Below are positions 47,811 to 55,515 of a stretch of 64,000 nt of DNA, one piece after another. This DNA comes from Acidobacteriota bacterium. GTDB lineage: Bacteria > Acidobacteriota > Terriglobia > Acidiferrales > UBA7541. The stretch's first letter is position 1. Each line of letters starts with the position of its first letter. The translations under genes were made by a program, and so were the position numbers. The notes beneath the pieces are model-generated. The model was not told the origin of the DNA, did not search any database, and was given only the letters and a program-made list of their open reading frames with translations. Location: positions 62,001 to 126,000 of the forward strand of contig QHYK01000047.1 in NCBI GenBank assembly GCA_003224085.1, in the 5' to 3' direction.

Positions 47811-49316
47811 CTATCCTTTTTCCGACGACAGCAAAGGTGACAGCACGCTCATATCCGTCGCTGATTCCAGGGTCTTGACGAAATCAATGATCTTTTCCGT
47901 CTTGGCTTTGGGCCATTCGGCATAATCGGCGCAGCCGCTGAATTTTGTTGCCGCTTCTTCGAAGGTCAGGGGATCAGCGGGGCTGCCTTTCCCAAAATCA
48001 GCTCGGCCTGTAATTACTCGGCCGTCCTGGAGGTGAATTTTGAGGAGGGAGGTCATCTTGTCGTAGCCGGCTCTCTCTGCTGCCGGGTCCACATAGAAAT
48101 TGATTCGGCGAATCATGTCCTGGACATCCGTTCTTTGCACCACTTGATCTGTAAACTCGCTCAAACCGGCTTTCCCGCGCAAAAGAAGAACGGCCATGCA
48201 GAATTCCATGCTGAATTTGGCTTCGAGGCCTGTCTTGGGCTGGTGGTGGAGAAGCGTCGTCGTCATGTTGTGATTTGCGCCGACATCCAGCTTTTCTACC
48301 TGAGCCGCCTGGATATTGTTGGCCGCGATAAGGCGGGCCAATTCAGTCATTGCCGGATGCGTGAGAGAGCCCGAGGGATAAGGCTTCAGCGATATTCCAG
48401 GCGAAGCAAAAGTCCAAGGTTTTCCCAGGCGATCCAGGATTGCGCTAGGATCGAACGTTCCACCATACGCGTGGAAAAACCCGCGTTCTGCTTCCAGAAT
48501 TTGCACCGCGGCGCTCCATCCCAGCGCAGCCAGTTCCGTGGATGCAACGCCATTCTCCGCGGCGCGTCCGGCCTGAAATGGTTTGGTCATGGTTCCAAAA
48601 TTTTCTCGCAGTCCCCCGGATTGGCTTGCAACCAAACCAAAGCTGTTCAAGATTTTCGAAAGATCGAATCGCAATAGCTTTGCGCAGGCCGCCGCCGAAC
48701 CGAAAGGCCCGCAGGTCCCCGTGGAATGAAATCCGTCTTGGTAATGGCGCGGAGAAATGGCCTCTGCTATTTTACACTCCACCTCGACGCCGAGATGGTA
48801 CGCGAGCATGAATTCTTTCCCCGAAACGCCCTTGCCTTCCGCGAGAGCAAAGATCGCGGGGAGCACGGGGACCGTGGGGTGCACCAAGAGACCATAGACG
48901 CGATCCTTGGCTGCCGAGAGTTGCGTGTCGTCGAAATCATCGGCGTGAATCGATGTGCCATTTGTCCAGGCGGCAAAGCGCGGAGAAGCCTTGAGTCCAG
49001 ACCCAACGATCGTGGCCTTCCCGCCGCACACGCCAAGATGCTCGAGGTAGAGGCGGCATAGCGTGCCTGTTTGGGCGCGAGAACCAGCCAGGGCAAGACC
49101 GAGGCCGTCGAGGATGGATTTCTTGCCAAGTTCAATAACTTCGACGGGAATGTCTTCATATCTTGTCTCAACGACGAACTTTCCTACGTAGTTGGTCAAT
49201 CCACGGACCTGTGGGAAATCACCGCGCAAAGGAAGTGCAGCGCCATTGGCGGAAATGAAGAACGGACTCGAGGTTATTGCACTGAGCGTTGCCTTGCCAA
49301 ACTCACGCCTGAGCAT
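47811..49316 (-). CDS. MmgE/PrpD family protein with twin-Arg leader (3)
   Basis: 501 residues. Starts MLRREFGKATLSAITSSPFF with a twin Arg at 3-4 and a hydrophobic stretch to NGAALP, a less canonical Tat leader. Family motifs: NGTSIHADDFDDTQLSAAKD, LAYHLGVEVECKIAEAISPRHYQDGFHSTGTCGPFG, KPFQAGRAAENGVAS. The HADDFDD and HSTGT motifs are closer to standard PrpD than copies 1 and 2, so it is the more distant paralogue. Second gene of the leftward run. Confidence 0.85.
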   Translation of the reverse strand: MLRREFGKATLSAITSSPFFISANGAALPLRGDFPQVRGLTNYVGKFVVETRYEDIPVEVIELGKKSILDGLGLALAGSRAQTGTLCRLYLEHLGVCGGKATIVGSGLKASPRFAAWTNGTSIHADDFDDTQLSAAKDRVYGLLVHPTVPVLPAIFALAEGKGVSGKEFMLAYHLGVEVECKIAEAISPRHYQDGFHSTGTCGPFGSAAACAKLLRFDLSKILNSFGLVASQSGGLRENFGTMTKPFQAGRAAENGVASTELAALGWSAAVQILEAERGFFHAYGGTFDPSAILDRLGKPWTFASPGISLKPYPSGSLTHPAMTELARLIAANNIQAAQVEKLDVGANHNMTTTLLHHQPKTGLEAKFSMEFCMAVLLLRGKAGLSEFTDQVVQRTDVQDMIRRINFYVDPAAERAGYDKMTSLLKIHLQDGRVITGRADFGKGSPADPLTFEEAATKFSGCADYAEWPKAKTEKIIDFVKTLESATDMSVLSPLLSSEKG

Positions 49317-49335
49317 AGTCGGTCTTGAAGATCTC

Positions 49336-50355
49336 CTATGGCTGTATATCGTACACCCGCACTTCGGCGTTCTTGCCTTCGTGGTGAGGCACGGCCAGAT
49401 AATAGCGATTCAGCTCGGGCACAAGAATTGCGGTTTTTGCGCGAAAAGCTCCTTGCACTCGTCCCAGGAGAGAGTAGTGATCGGCATCCTGCTGTTCGAA
49501 AACGTCGACATAGCCATCCCCTGCAAGGTAGATGCGCTTGTACTTTGCGTCGTAAGCCGCATCGTCCACCATGCCCACGGCGGAGAGTTCGGAGATGATT
49601 CTGCCGGAATCCGAGTTCAGAACGATCAACTTCCCTGGAGTACGCGTTGATACGAAGAGGCGGTGATGCGCTTCGTCGAACGCCATGGCAACATTGACCT
49701 TATCCCCTGCGGGTAAGGGCCAGGTGGCCAAGAGGGTGCCTTTGTTGCGGTCGAGAATGCCCACAGCGTTCTGCCCCGTGATGTTACAAAACAGGCGTGG
49801 ACCGGACTTTTCCAACACCATGGCTTCCACGTGGTTCGAATCGATTTTGATGTCGCGAAGCTTCTTCGAGGCATTCGTATCAATGACACTGATCAAAGAA
49901 TACGGCGTATGCGCCTCCCTGCCGCCATTGACGACATACAGATAGTTCGTCGCGGGGTCGAAGGCCACCGAGTCGGCATCGATGGATACTTTGATTTCGC
50001 CAACTGGCTTATATGTGTCGCTGTCATAGACTTTGACGGCTGAGGCGTCACCTTCCACTACGAAAAGTTTCTTCAAGTCCTTCCGATAAAGGATGGCGTG
50101 GGGCGCTTTTGCGTTTTCCATGGTGTGTATACGCGTGTTGGTGGCGGTATCCAGCACGTCGACCTTGTCATTCTCTTCGTCGGTGAGAAAGATCCTGTGC
50201 CCGTCGATGTCCGGGGCGAAATGGTCGAAATCTCCATCCTTGAGTCCCGGCAAAGGAATTGTCGCCACGAGCTTCAAGGGCTCTTTTGATTGAGCCGCAA
50301 CGTGAGCGGGAAATGAAGCGAATACCAGAAAAGTGAAAAGTTGCGTATATCTCAT
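49336..50355 (-). CDS. Secreted YVTN/YncE-like beta-propeller (leftward copy)
   Basis: 339 residues. Signal peptide MRYTQLFTFLVFASFPAHVAA-Q. Propeller blades: GHRIFLTDEENDKVDVLDTAT, LFVVEGDASAVKVYDSDTYKPVGEI, LYVVNGGREAHTPYSLISVID, LFVSTRTPGKLIVLNSDSG. Periplasmic, ligand-binding or scaffolding; no catalytic residues. 19 bp before MmgE/PrpD (3), so it heads the leftward run. Paralogous to the rightward copy at 50774. Confidence 0.85.
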   Translation of the reverse strand: MRYTQLFTFLVFASFPAHVAAQSKEPLKLVATIPLPGLKDGDFDHFAPDIDGHRIFLTDEENDKVDVLDTATNTRIHTMENAKAPHAILYRKDLKKLFVVEGDASAVKVYDSDTYKPVGEIKVSIDADSVAFDPATNYLYVVNGGREAHTPYSLISVIDTNASKKLRDIKIDSNHVEAMVLEKSGPRLFCNITGQNAVGILDRNKGTLLATWPLPAGDKVNVAMAFDEAHHRLFVSTRTPGKLIVLNSDSGRIISELSAVGMVDDAAYDAKYKRIYLAGDGYVDVFEQQDADHYSLLGRVQGAFRAKTAILVPELNRYYLAVPHHEGKNAEVRVYDIQP

Positions 50356-50773
50356 CGAGTCCTCCCAGATCGCGTTGGCCGTGCGAAGTTTTTCTTCCGT
50401 GTGACCGAGTCAAAGGGTGGAAAGAGCCGAACTGTTTGCAAAGAAACGCACTCTCCAAAACTCCATACGGAGTCCTTCATTCCCTTGTCTTGCTTCTGCC
50501 ATCCTCGTGGAGGTCCGCCAATCTAGTCAACAGCTACTCGAGTAGCGAATGTGCGTGGCCGTTTCCATCCGGGCGAAAATCATGCTTTTGACGGCAAAAA
50601 ATCGCCTTGCACGCCATCCCGGCTAAATAGAAATTAATATTGGTTTAAGTTGGCGCGAGTGCAGATGAATTATGCTCTGGCATGCTGCTACATGGCGACG
50701 CTCACATTGCGGCGCAGAATCACTTTTGCAATTTCAATGACGAAAATTCAACCTGTTTCAGTAGGGAGAGGCG
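50356..50773. promoter_or_regulatory. Divergent control region of the tartrate locus
   Basis: 418 bp between the two propeller genes, so it must drive both gene runs. It holds a perfect 14-bp palindrome GCTACTCGAGTAGC (50533-50546) and site A of the shared motif (50623-50649). No protein gene seen. Confidence 0.6.
50623..50649 (+). promoter_or_regulatory. Conserved palindromic site A upstream of the rightward propeller gene
   Basis: CTAAATAGAAATTAAT then ATTGGTTTAAG; 23 of 27 positions identical with site B. Lies 125-151 bp before ATG 50774, similar to sites C and D. Confidence 0.6.
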
Positions 50774-51784
50774 ATGAAGAAACGGTTTCTGATCCTGACA
50801 GTGGTGGTCGCGGTATTCGGAACCGGAGCGCGCGCTCAAGATTCCGCTCCGCTGAAACTCGTGCAAACCTTCAAGTTACCGCTCGACGTTAAAGGGAATT
50901 TCGATCACTTTGCCATCGATTTGAAAAACAGCCGTCTGTTCGCGACTCCGGAGGGCTACAAAGCCGTTCTTGTGCTCGATTTAAAGAGCGGGAAAGTGAT
51001 TCACACCATTGGTGGCATCGAAAAGCCCCACGCAATCCTTTACCGCGAAGACTTGAATCATTTGTACGTGACGGACGGGGAAGCCGGAGAGCTGAAAATC
51101 TTCGACAGTACAAGCTATGCCTTGCTTTCGACCGTGAAGCTGCTGCTGGATGCGGACTCAATTGGATACGACCCGTCAACAAAATTCCTGTACATCGACA
51201 ACGGTGGCGGCGATGCTCACGAGACCTACTCCATGATCAGCGTCGTGGATACGACTGCTGGGGAAAAAGTGGCGGACATAAAAGTGGATGGTGATACCCT
51301 CGAAGCAATGGCGCTCGAAAAGTCCAGCCCCAAAGTGTACGTCAATAACAAAGCGAAGAGCCAGGTCGAGGTCATCGACCGCAACAAGCGCGAGATCGCA
51401 GCGAGCTGGCCCGTTACCAAGAGCAAGACCAACGTGGCCATGGCTCTTGACGAAGCGAATCACCGCCTCTTTGTGGCTTGCCGTGGGGGAGATATCGTAG
51501 TGTTTGATACAACATCCGGAAAAGAACTGACTGCCCTACCAATCACTAAAGGAGTAGATGATCTGGTTTACGATGCAGGCAGCCACCGCCTCTACGCCTC
51601 CGCTGACGGGAATGCTGATGTTTACGAACAGTCAGACCCTGACCATTACAAACCGCTCGGAAAAGTGCCAACCGGACCGTTAGCAAGGACAGCTTTGTTA
51701 GTCCCCGCGCTGAAGCGCTATTTTGTCGCTGTCCCGCAGCACGGGACCGAAAGCGCGGAGATCCTGGTTTTTGAAGTTCGCTAG
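50774..51784 (+). CDS. Secreted YVTN/YncE-like beta-propeller (rightward copy)
   Basis: 336 residues, signal peptide MKKRFLILTVVVAVFGTGARA-Q. Blades correspond to those of the leftward copy (NSRLFATPEGYKAVLVLDLKSG, LYVTDGEAGELKIFDSTSY, LYIDNGGGDAHETYSMISVVDT, LFVACRGGDIVVFDTTSG). Starts the rightward run; SD-like GGAGAGG 6-12 bp before the ATG. Probably periplasmic partner of the receptors. Paralogue pair flanking the control region suggests inverted duplication. Confidence 0.85.
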   Translation: MKKRFLILTVVVAVFGTGARAQDSAPLKLVQTFKLPLDVKGNFDHFAIDLKNSRLFATPEGYKAVLVLDLKSGKVIHTIGGIEKPHAILYREDLNHLYVTDGEAGELKIFDSTSYALLSTVKLLLDADSIGYDPSTKFLYIDNGGGDAHETYSMISVVDTTAGEKVADIKVDGDTLEAMALEKSSPKVYVNNKAKSQVEVIDRNKREIAASWPVTKSKTNVAMALDEANHRLFVACRGGDIVVFDTTSGKELTALPITKGVDDLVYDAGSHRLYASADGNADVYEQSDPDHYKPLGKVPTGPLARTALLVPALKRYFVAVPQHGTESAEILVFEVR

Positions 51785-51904
51785 AGCAAGAGCTTTTAGC
51801 GACATTAAAACCCTTTGCTCCACGAATCATGAGGCTGAGGCCTAGGTGTCGGTTTCTGGTCATATTTGTCCACGAGACGATGAGTTTTTGGGAGGAGGAA
51901 TACA

Positions 51905-53242
51905 TTGGGACTGCGACTTGCGGAACGCTTACTGAAATCCTGGAAATTCAAAACAGTGGCGATCGTTCTGCTGGCCGCGGGTACGACACCATTGCACGCA
52001 CAGAATTCGCAGCCGGTGGCGATTCGCGCGGGACGAATGTTTGACAGCAAGTCGGGCAAAGTCCTCGATAATCAGATCGTTCTTGTGGAAGGCGAAAAGA
52101 TTTCGGCCGTCGGCCCCGCGGAGCAAGTTCAAATCCCCGCGGGAGCGCAAGTCATCGATTTGAGAAAAGCAACCGTCCTGCCGGGATTGATTGACGGGCA
52201 CACACATGTGTTTGGGTTCGGTCTCGATGGAATCAAGCCGGGAGGACCTCCGTTTGCGAGCCCCATTAACGACACGCGCGAATACCGCACTCTTTTAGCC
52301 CTCGCCAACGCGCAAAAGGATCTTCGCGCTGGATTCACGACGTTGCGGGATTTGATGAGCCACGGCGGAGCTTACGCGGACGTCGATATCAAGAGAGCGA
52401 TCAATCGTGGTTTCTTCCAAGGTCCGCGCATGCAGGTTTCGACGATGGGGCTGGTGGCTACTGGCGAAGGCATCCTGGGCTCGCCGGAAGTGAGCCTTCC
52501 CGGAAACTATCAGGTCGTGGACAGTCCCTGGGCCGCGCGGCAGGCTGTTCGGGAACAAATCCATTACGGCGCCGACTGGATCAAGTTTCATTCGACTTCG
52601 GACTATGAATTTGAGCCGAACGGCGAGTTGTTCAGCAACCCGACGTTCACAAAAGAGGAAGTGGACGCCATCGTGGACGAGGCGCATCGCCACGGCAAAA
52701 AGGCTGCTTGCCACGCGTTCGGAGGAGAGGGTCTGCGCAATTGCGTTGAAGTTGGCACCGACACGATCGAGCACGCCATCGAGCTTGACGAGGCCACTGC
52801 CGACTTGATGAAGAAGAAGGGCCTCTATCTTGAGCTAACGGCCTATCACTATTCCCTTTCGGATTACACCGTCAGGGATGCCAAAGCTACCGGGGGAAAG
52901 TACAGCCTAGAGGCTATGCGGGAGAAGAGCGGCCGGTTGGCCGTTTCGCGGGGCCTAAAAATTTCGTTTGGATCCGGAGTGGGACCCTTTCCCCATGGGA
53001 CGCAAGCCGCCGAGTTCTCCTATTTGGTCAAATATGGTATGACGCCGGCACAGGCCATCCAGACCGCAACTACCGTGGCGGCGGAAATGATGGGATGGCA
53101 GGACCGAATCGGGTCTATCGAGAAAGGGAAGTTCGCCGACGTCATCGCGGTTACCGGCGACCCGCTGAAGGATATTACGGAGCTCGAACGCATAAAATTC
53201 GTCATGAAGGGTGGGCAGGTGATCCGAAACGACGTAAAGTGA
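51905..53242 (+). CDS. Secreted amidohydrolase (imidazolonepropionase/prolidase-like) with an altered active site
   Basis: 445 residues from TTG 51905 with GGGAGGAGG 6-14 bp before. Signal segment ending HAQ. Metal-binding HxH at H99/H101 (DGHTHVFGFG), WIKFHST with the bridging-Lys region, ACHAFG and DTIEHAIELD. The last metal ligand, normally Asp in an FGTD motif, is Gly358 here (FGSGVGPFPHG), a non-trivial change. Family members hydrolyse dipeptides or cyclic amides. It may be inactive or use a shifted mechanism. Confidence 0.85.
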   Translation: MGLRLAERLLKSWKFKTVAIVLLAAGTTPLHAQNSQPVAIRAGRMFDSKSGKVLDNQIVLVEGEKISAVGPAEQVQIPAGAQVIDLRKATVLPGLIDGHTHVFGFGLDGIKPGGPPFASPINDTREYRTLLALANAQKDLRAGFTTLRDLMSHGGAYADVDIKRAINRGFFQGPRMQVSTMGLVATGEGILGSPEVSLPGNYQVVDSPWAARQAVREQIHYGADWIKFHSTSDYEFEPNGELFSNPTFTKEEVDAIVDEAHRHGKKAACHAFGGEGLRNCVEVGTDTIEHAIELDEATADLMKKKGLYLELTAYHYSLSDYTVRDAKATGGKYSLEAMREKSGRLAVSRGLKISFGSGVGPFPHGTQAAEFSYLVKYGMTPAQAIQTATTVAAEMMGWQDRIGSIEKGKFADVIAVTGDPLKDITELERIKFVMKGGQVIRNDVK

Positions 53243-53359
53243 AAAGAACGGCTGCGAGCGAGGCCCGCTTCAGTTCGATGCCCAGGATCTGTCGCGATGC
53301 CCTAACTGGCCAATGCTTCACTCGCGCGAAAGCTTCCTTCGTGATATCAAGCTGGATGT

Positions 53360-54037
53360 ATGCGCATCTTATTGGTCGAAGACGAGCGTAAAGTGGCTAG
53401 CTTCATCGCGCGGGCGCTGCGCGAAAACACCTATGCGGTTGACGTGGCCGAGTCTGGCGAGAAAGCGATTGAGTTCGGTACGGACGTGCCCTACGACGCC
53501 ATTCTGCTAGACGTCCGGTTGCCTGGCATGAGTGGTATCGAAGTCTGCCGCGAGCTGCGGCAACGCGGTATTGAAGCTCCAGTGCTAATGCTGACTGCCC
53601 GCGGCCTGGTCGAGCAGAAAGTAGAAGGCCTCGATGCCGGGGCCGATGATTACCTGACAAAACCGTTTGTGCTCACGGAGCTCCTCGCGCGCGTCCGAGC
53701 GCTCGTACGGCGCGGATTCCATAGCGGCAACGCCAAGCTTCGCTACGCAGACCTCGAACTCGACCGTCACCGCCGCCGGGCCAACCGCGGCAAAGAAGTG
53801 ATCCCACTAACAAGCAAGGAATTTGCGCTCCTCGAACTGCTGCTTCTCCGGGCCCCAGAGCTTGTCACGCGCAGCGAAATCGTTGAACACGTGTGGGACT
53901 GCCATTTCGACAGCGAGACGAATCTCGTCGAAGTCTACGTCAACCGTTTGCGCCAGAAGATCGATCATGAGCGGCCCGCGAAGCTTATCCACACCATCCG
54001 CGGCGTCGGCTACCGGTTGGGAGCTCCCGAATCATGA
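53360..54037 (+). CDS. OmpR-family response regulator
   Basis: 225 residues. Receiver domain with acidic pair in VEDER, phospho-acceptor D51 (LLDVRLPG), Thr in MLTAR and Lys in YLTKPF; C-terminal winged helix (LTSKEFALLELLL...HVWDCHFDSETNLVEVYVNRLRQKI, GVGYRL). Overlaps the sensor kinase by 4 nt (ATGA). The local regulator best placed to bind the repeated palindromes, though this is not shown. Confidence 0.95.
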   Translation: MRILLVEDERKVASFIARALRENTYAVDVAESGEKAIEFGTDVPYDAILLDVRLPGMSGIEVCRELRQRGIEAPVLMLTARGLVEQKVEGLDAGADDYLTKPFVLTELLARVRALVRRGFHSGNAKLRYADLELDRHRRRANRGKEVIPLTSKEFALLELLLLRAPELVTRSEIVEHVWDCHFDSETNLVEVYVNRLRQKIDHERPAKLIHTIRGVGYRLGAPES

Positions 54038-55461
54038 GAGCAAAGACACTCCGCTCTCGAATGATGCTGCTTTTTTGCTCTGTCGTGGGCGTACTCCTAG
54101 CTGCTTCTTATCTGGCCTTTTGGGCACTGCTCGCTCGTGCCATCCCTGCGCAGCTTAACCGCCAATTGTTGGAAACTTCTCGGCCCATCGTTGCAGACAT
54201 TGTTTCAGAACCGAATGCGCGCGACGTGGACCGCATGGACATCCCCGGCCAATTCTTTGAGCTTCTGGATGCCAGCGGGGATGTTCTCCAACGTTCCAGA
54301 AACTTGACCAATCCAATCGACTTGAAAGGACTGCCGCGAGACGATTCCCATCCCGTGTTCGGAGTTGCGTCCATTGGAAATTCCGAGTCGGTACGCGTTG
54401 CGCTCATTCCTTTCGAGCAAGCGGGTCGGCGGCGGTTCTTGGCGGTGGCCATTCCTACCTTCGGAACCAATCGTTTGCTGGACACTTTTGGAAAAATCGT
54501 TCTGCTCCTCTTTCCCCTAAGCCTGCTTCTCACTGCGGCGATATCCGCCTTCTATGTGGGGAAAAGTCTGGCGCCCATTAATGCGCTTACCCGGCATGCT
54601 AAACTCATGGCGAAACGGGTGACCGATCGCCAGGGATTCTGGACGCCCTTGCCCATGGCTTCGCCGCATGACGAGCTGGGCCGTCTAGCCGAAACCTTTA
54701 ATCAACTCCTGCAAAGCGTCGATTCCGCGGTTCGCCAGCTACGTCAATTCGTCACCGACGCCTCCCACGAGTTGCGCACCCCGCTCGCCGTGCTCCACGG
54801 CGAAACGGAGTTGATACTTTCCAAGCCTCGGACTGCGGAGGAATACCGAAAGACGCTCACGGCGATTGACGACGAATTGAAGAAACTGACGCGAATAGTG
54901 GAGGGGCTGTTCACACTCTCGATGGCCGACGCGGGGCAATTGCATCTCGGGAGCGAGCCAGTCTATATCAATGAAAGTCTCGAGGAGGCTTGCGCGCTGG
55001 TTGCACCGCCCGCGCGAACGAAGAATATTTCCATCGTGCGCCACCTGGACCAGGAGGTACCCTACGTCGGAGACGAGGCCTTCCTGCACGAGCTGTTTTT
55101 GATTTTTCTAGACAATGCCATCAAGTATTCGCCCGCCGATTCTCAAGTCCGGGTCAGCCTCGCGCAAGACGAGAACGCGATTCGAATATGCTTTGAAGAT
55201 CAGGGAATTGGAATCGCTATCGAGCATCTGCCATTTATTTTTGAGCGTTTCTACCGCGCCGCGCGGCCGGGGAATGGTGAAGCACACAGTGGCGGGCTCG
55301 GACTGGCGATTGCGCAAGCGATCGTGCGCGCTCAAGGCGGGTCCATTGAATGCCGGAGCGCGCCAGGCTCCGGCTCCACGTTTACGATCCTTTTGCCTGT
55401 GTCACAAGTTACGAAGATCCATTCCGAAAACTCACCTAAACAGAAATTAATCCTGGATTAA
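54034..55461 (+). CDS. Sensor histidine kinase
   Basis: 475 residues. Two transmembrane helices (about 12-36 and 152-173) enclose a periplasmic sensor of about 115 residues; then HAMP (about 175-230), HisKA with H245 in DASHELRTPLAVLHGE, and HATPase_c with N-box NAIKYSP, G1 DQGIG, F-box FERFYR and G2 GGLGLAI. Partner of the preceding regulator. Site B of the shared motif overlaps its last codons, so the next promoter is embedded in this gene's end. Confidence 0.95.
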   Translation: MRAKTLRSRMMLLFCSVVGVLLAASYLAFWALLARAIPAQLNRQLLETSRPIVADIVSEPNARDVDRMDIPGQFFELLDASGDVLQRSRNLTNPIDLKGLPRDDSHPVFGVASIGNSESVRVALIPFEQAGRRRFLAVAIPTFGTNRLLDTFGKIVLLLFPLSLLLTAAISAFYVGKSLAPINALTRHAKLMAKRVTDRQGFWTPLPMASPHDELGRLAETFNQLLQSVDSAVRQLRQFVTDASHELRTPLAVLHGETELILSKPRTAEEYRKTLTAIDDELKKLTRIVEGLFTLSMADAGQLHLGSEPVYINESLEEACALVAPPARTKNISIVRHLDQEVPYVGDEAFLHELFLIFLDNAIKYSPADSQVRVSLAQDENAIRICFEDQGIGIAIEHLPFIFERFYRAARPGNGEAHSGGLGLAIAQAIVRAQGGSIECRSAPGSGSTFTILLPVSQVTKIHSENSPKQKLILD

Positions 55462-55463
55462 GG
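55436..55463 (+). promoter_or_regulatory. Conserved palindromic site B upstream of the third receptor
   Basis: CTAAACAGAAATTAAT then CCTGGATTAAGG. TTAAT-CCTGG-ATTAA is a perfect inverted repeat within it. Lies 53-80 bp before the receptor GTG at 55516 and spans the kinase stop codon. Confidence 0.6.
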
Positions 55464-55515
55464 CACCTTCAAGGCTTATACAATAGGCTCCGCTCTCCAA
55501 GTGTGGAGGTGATTC

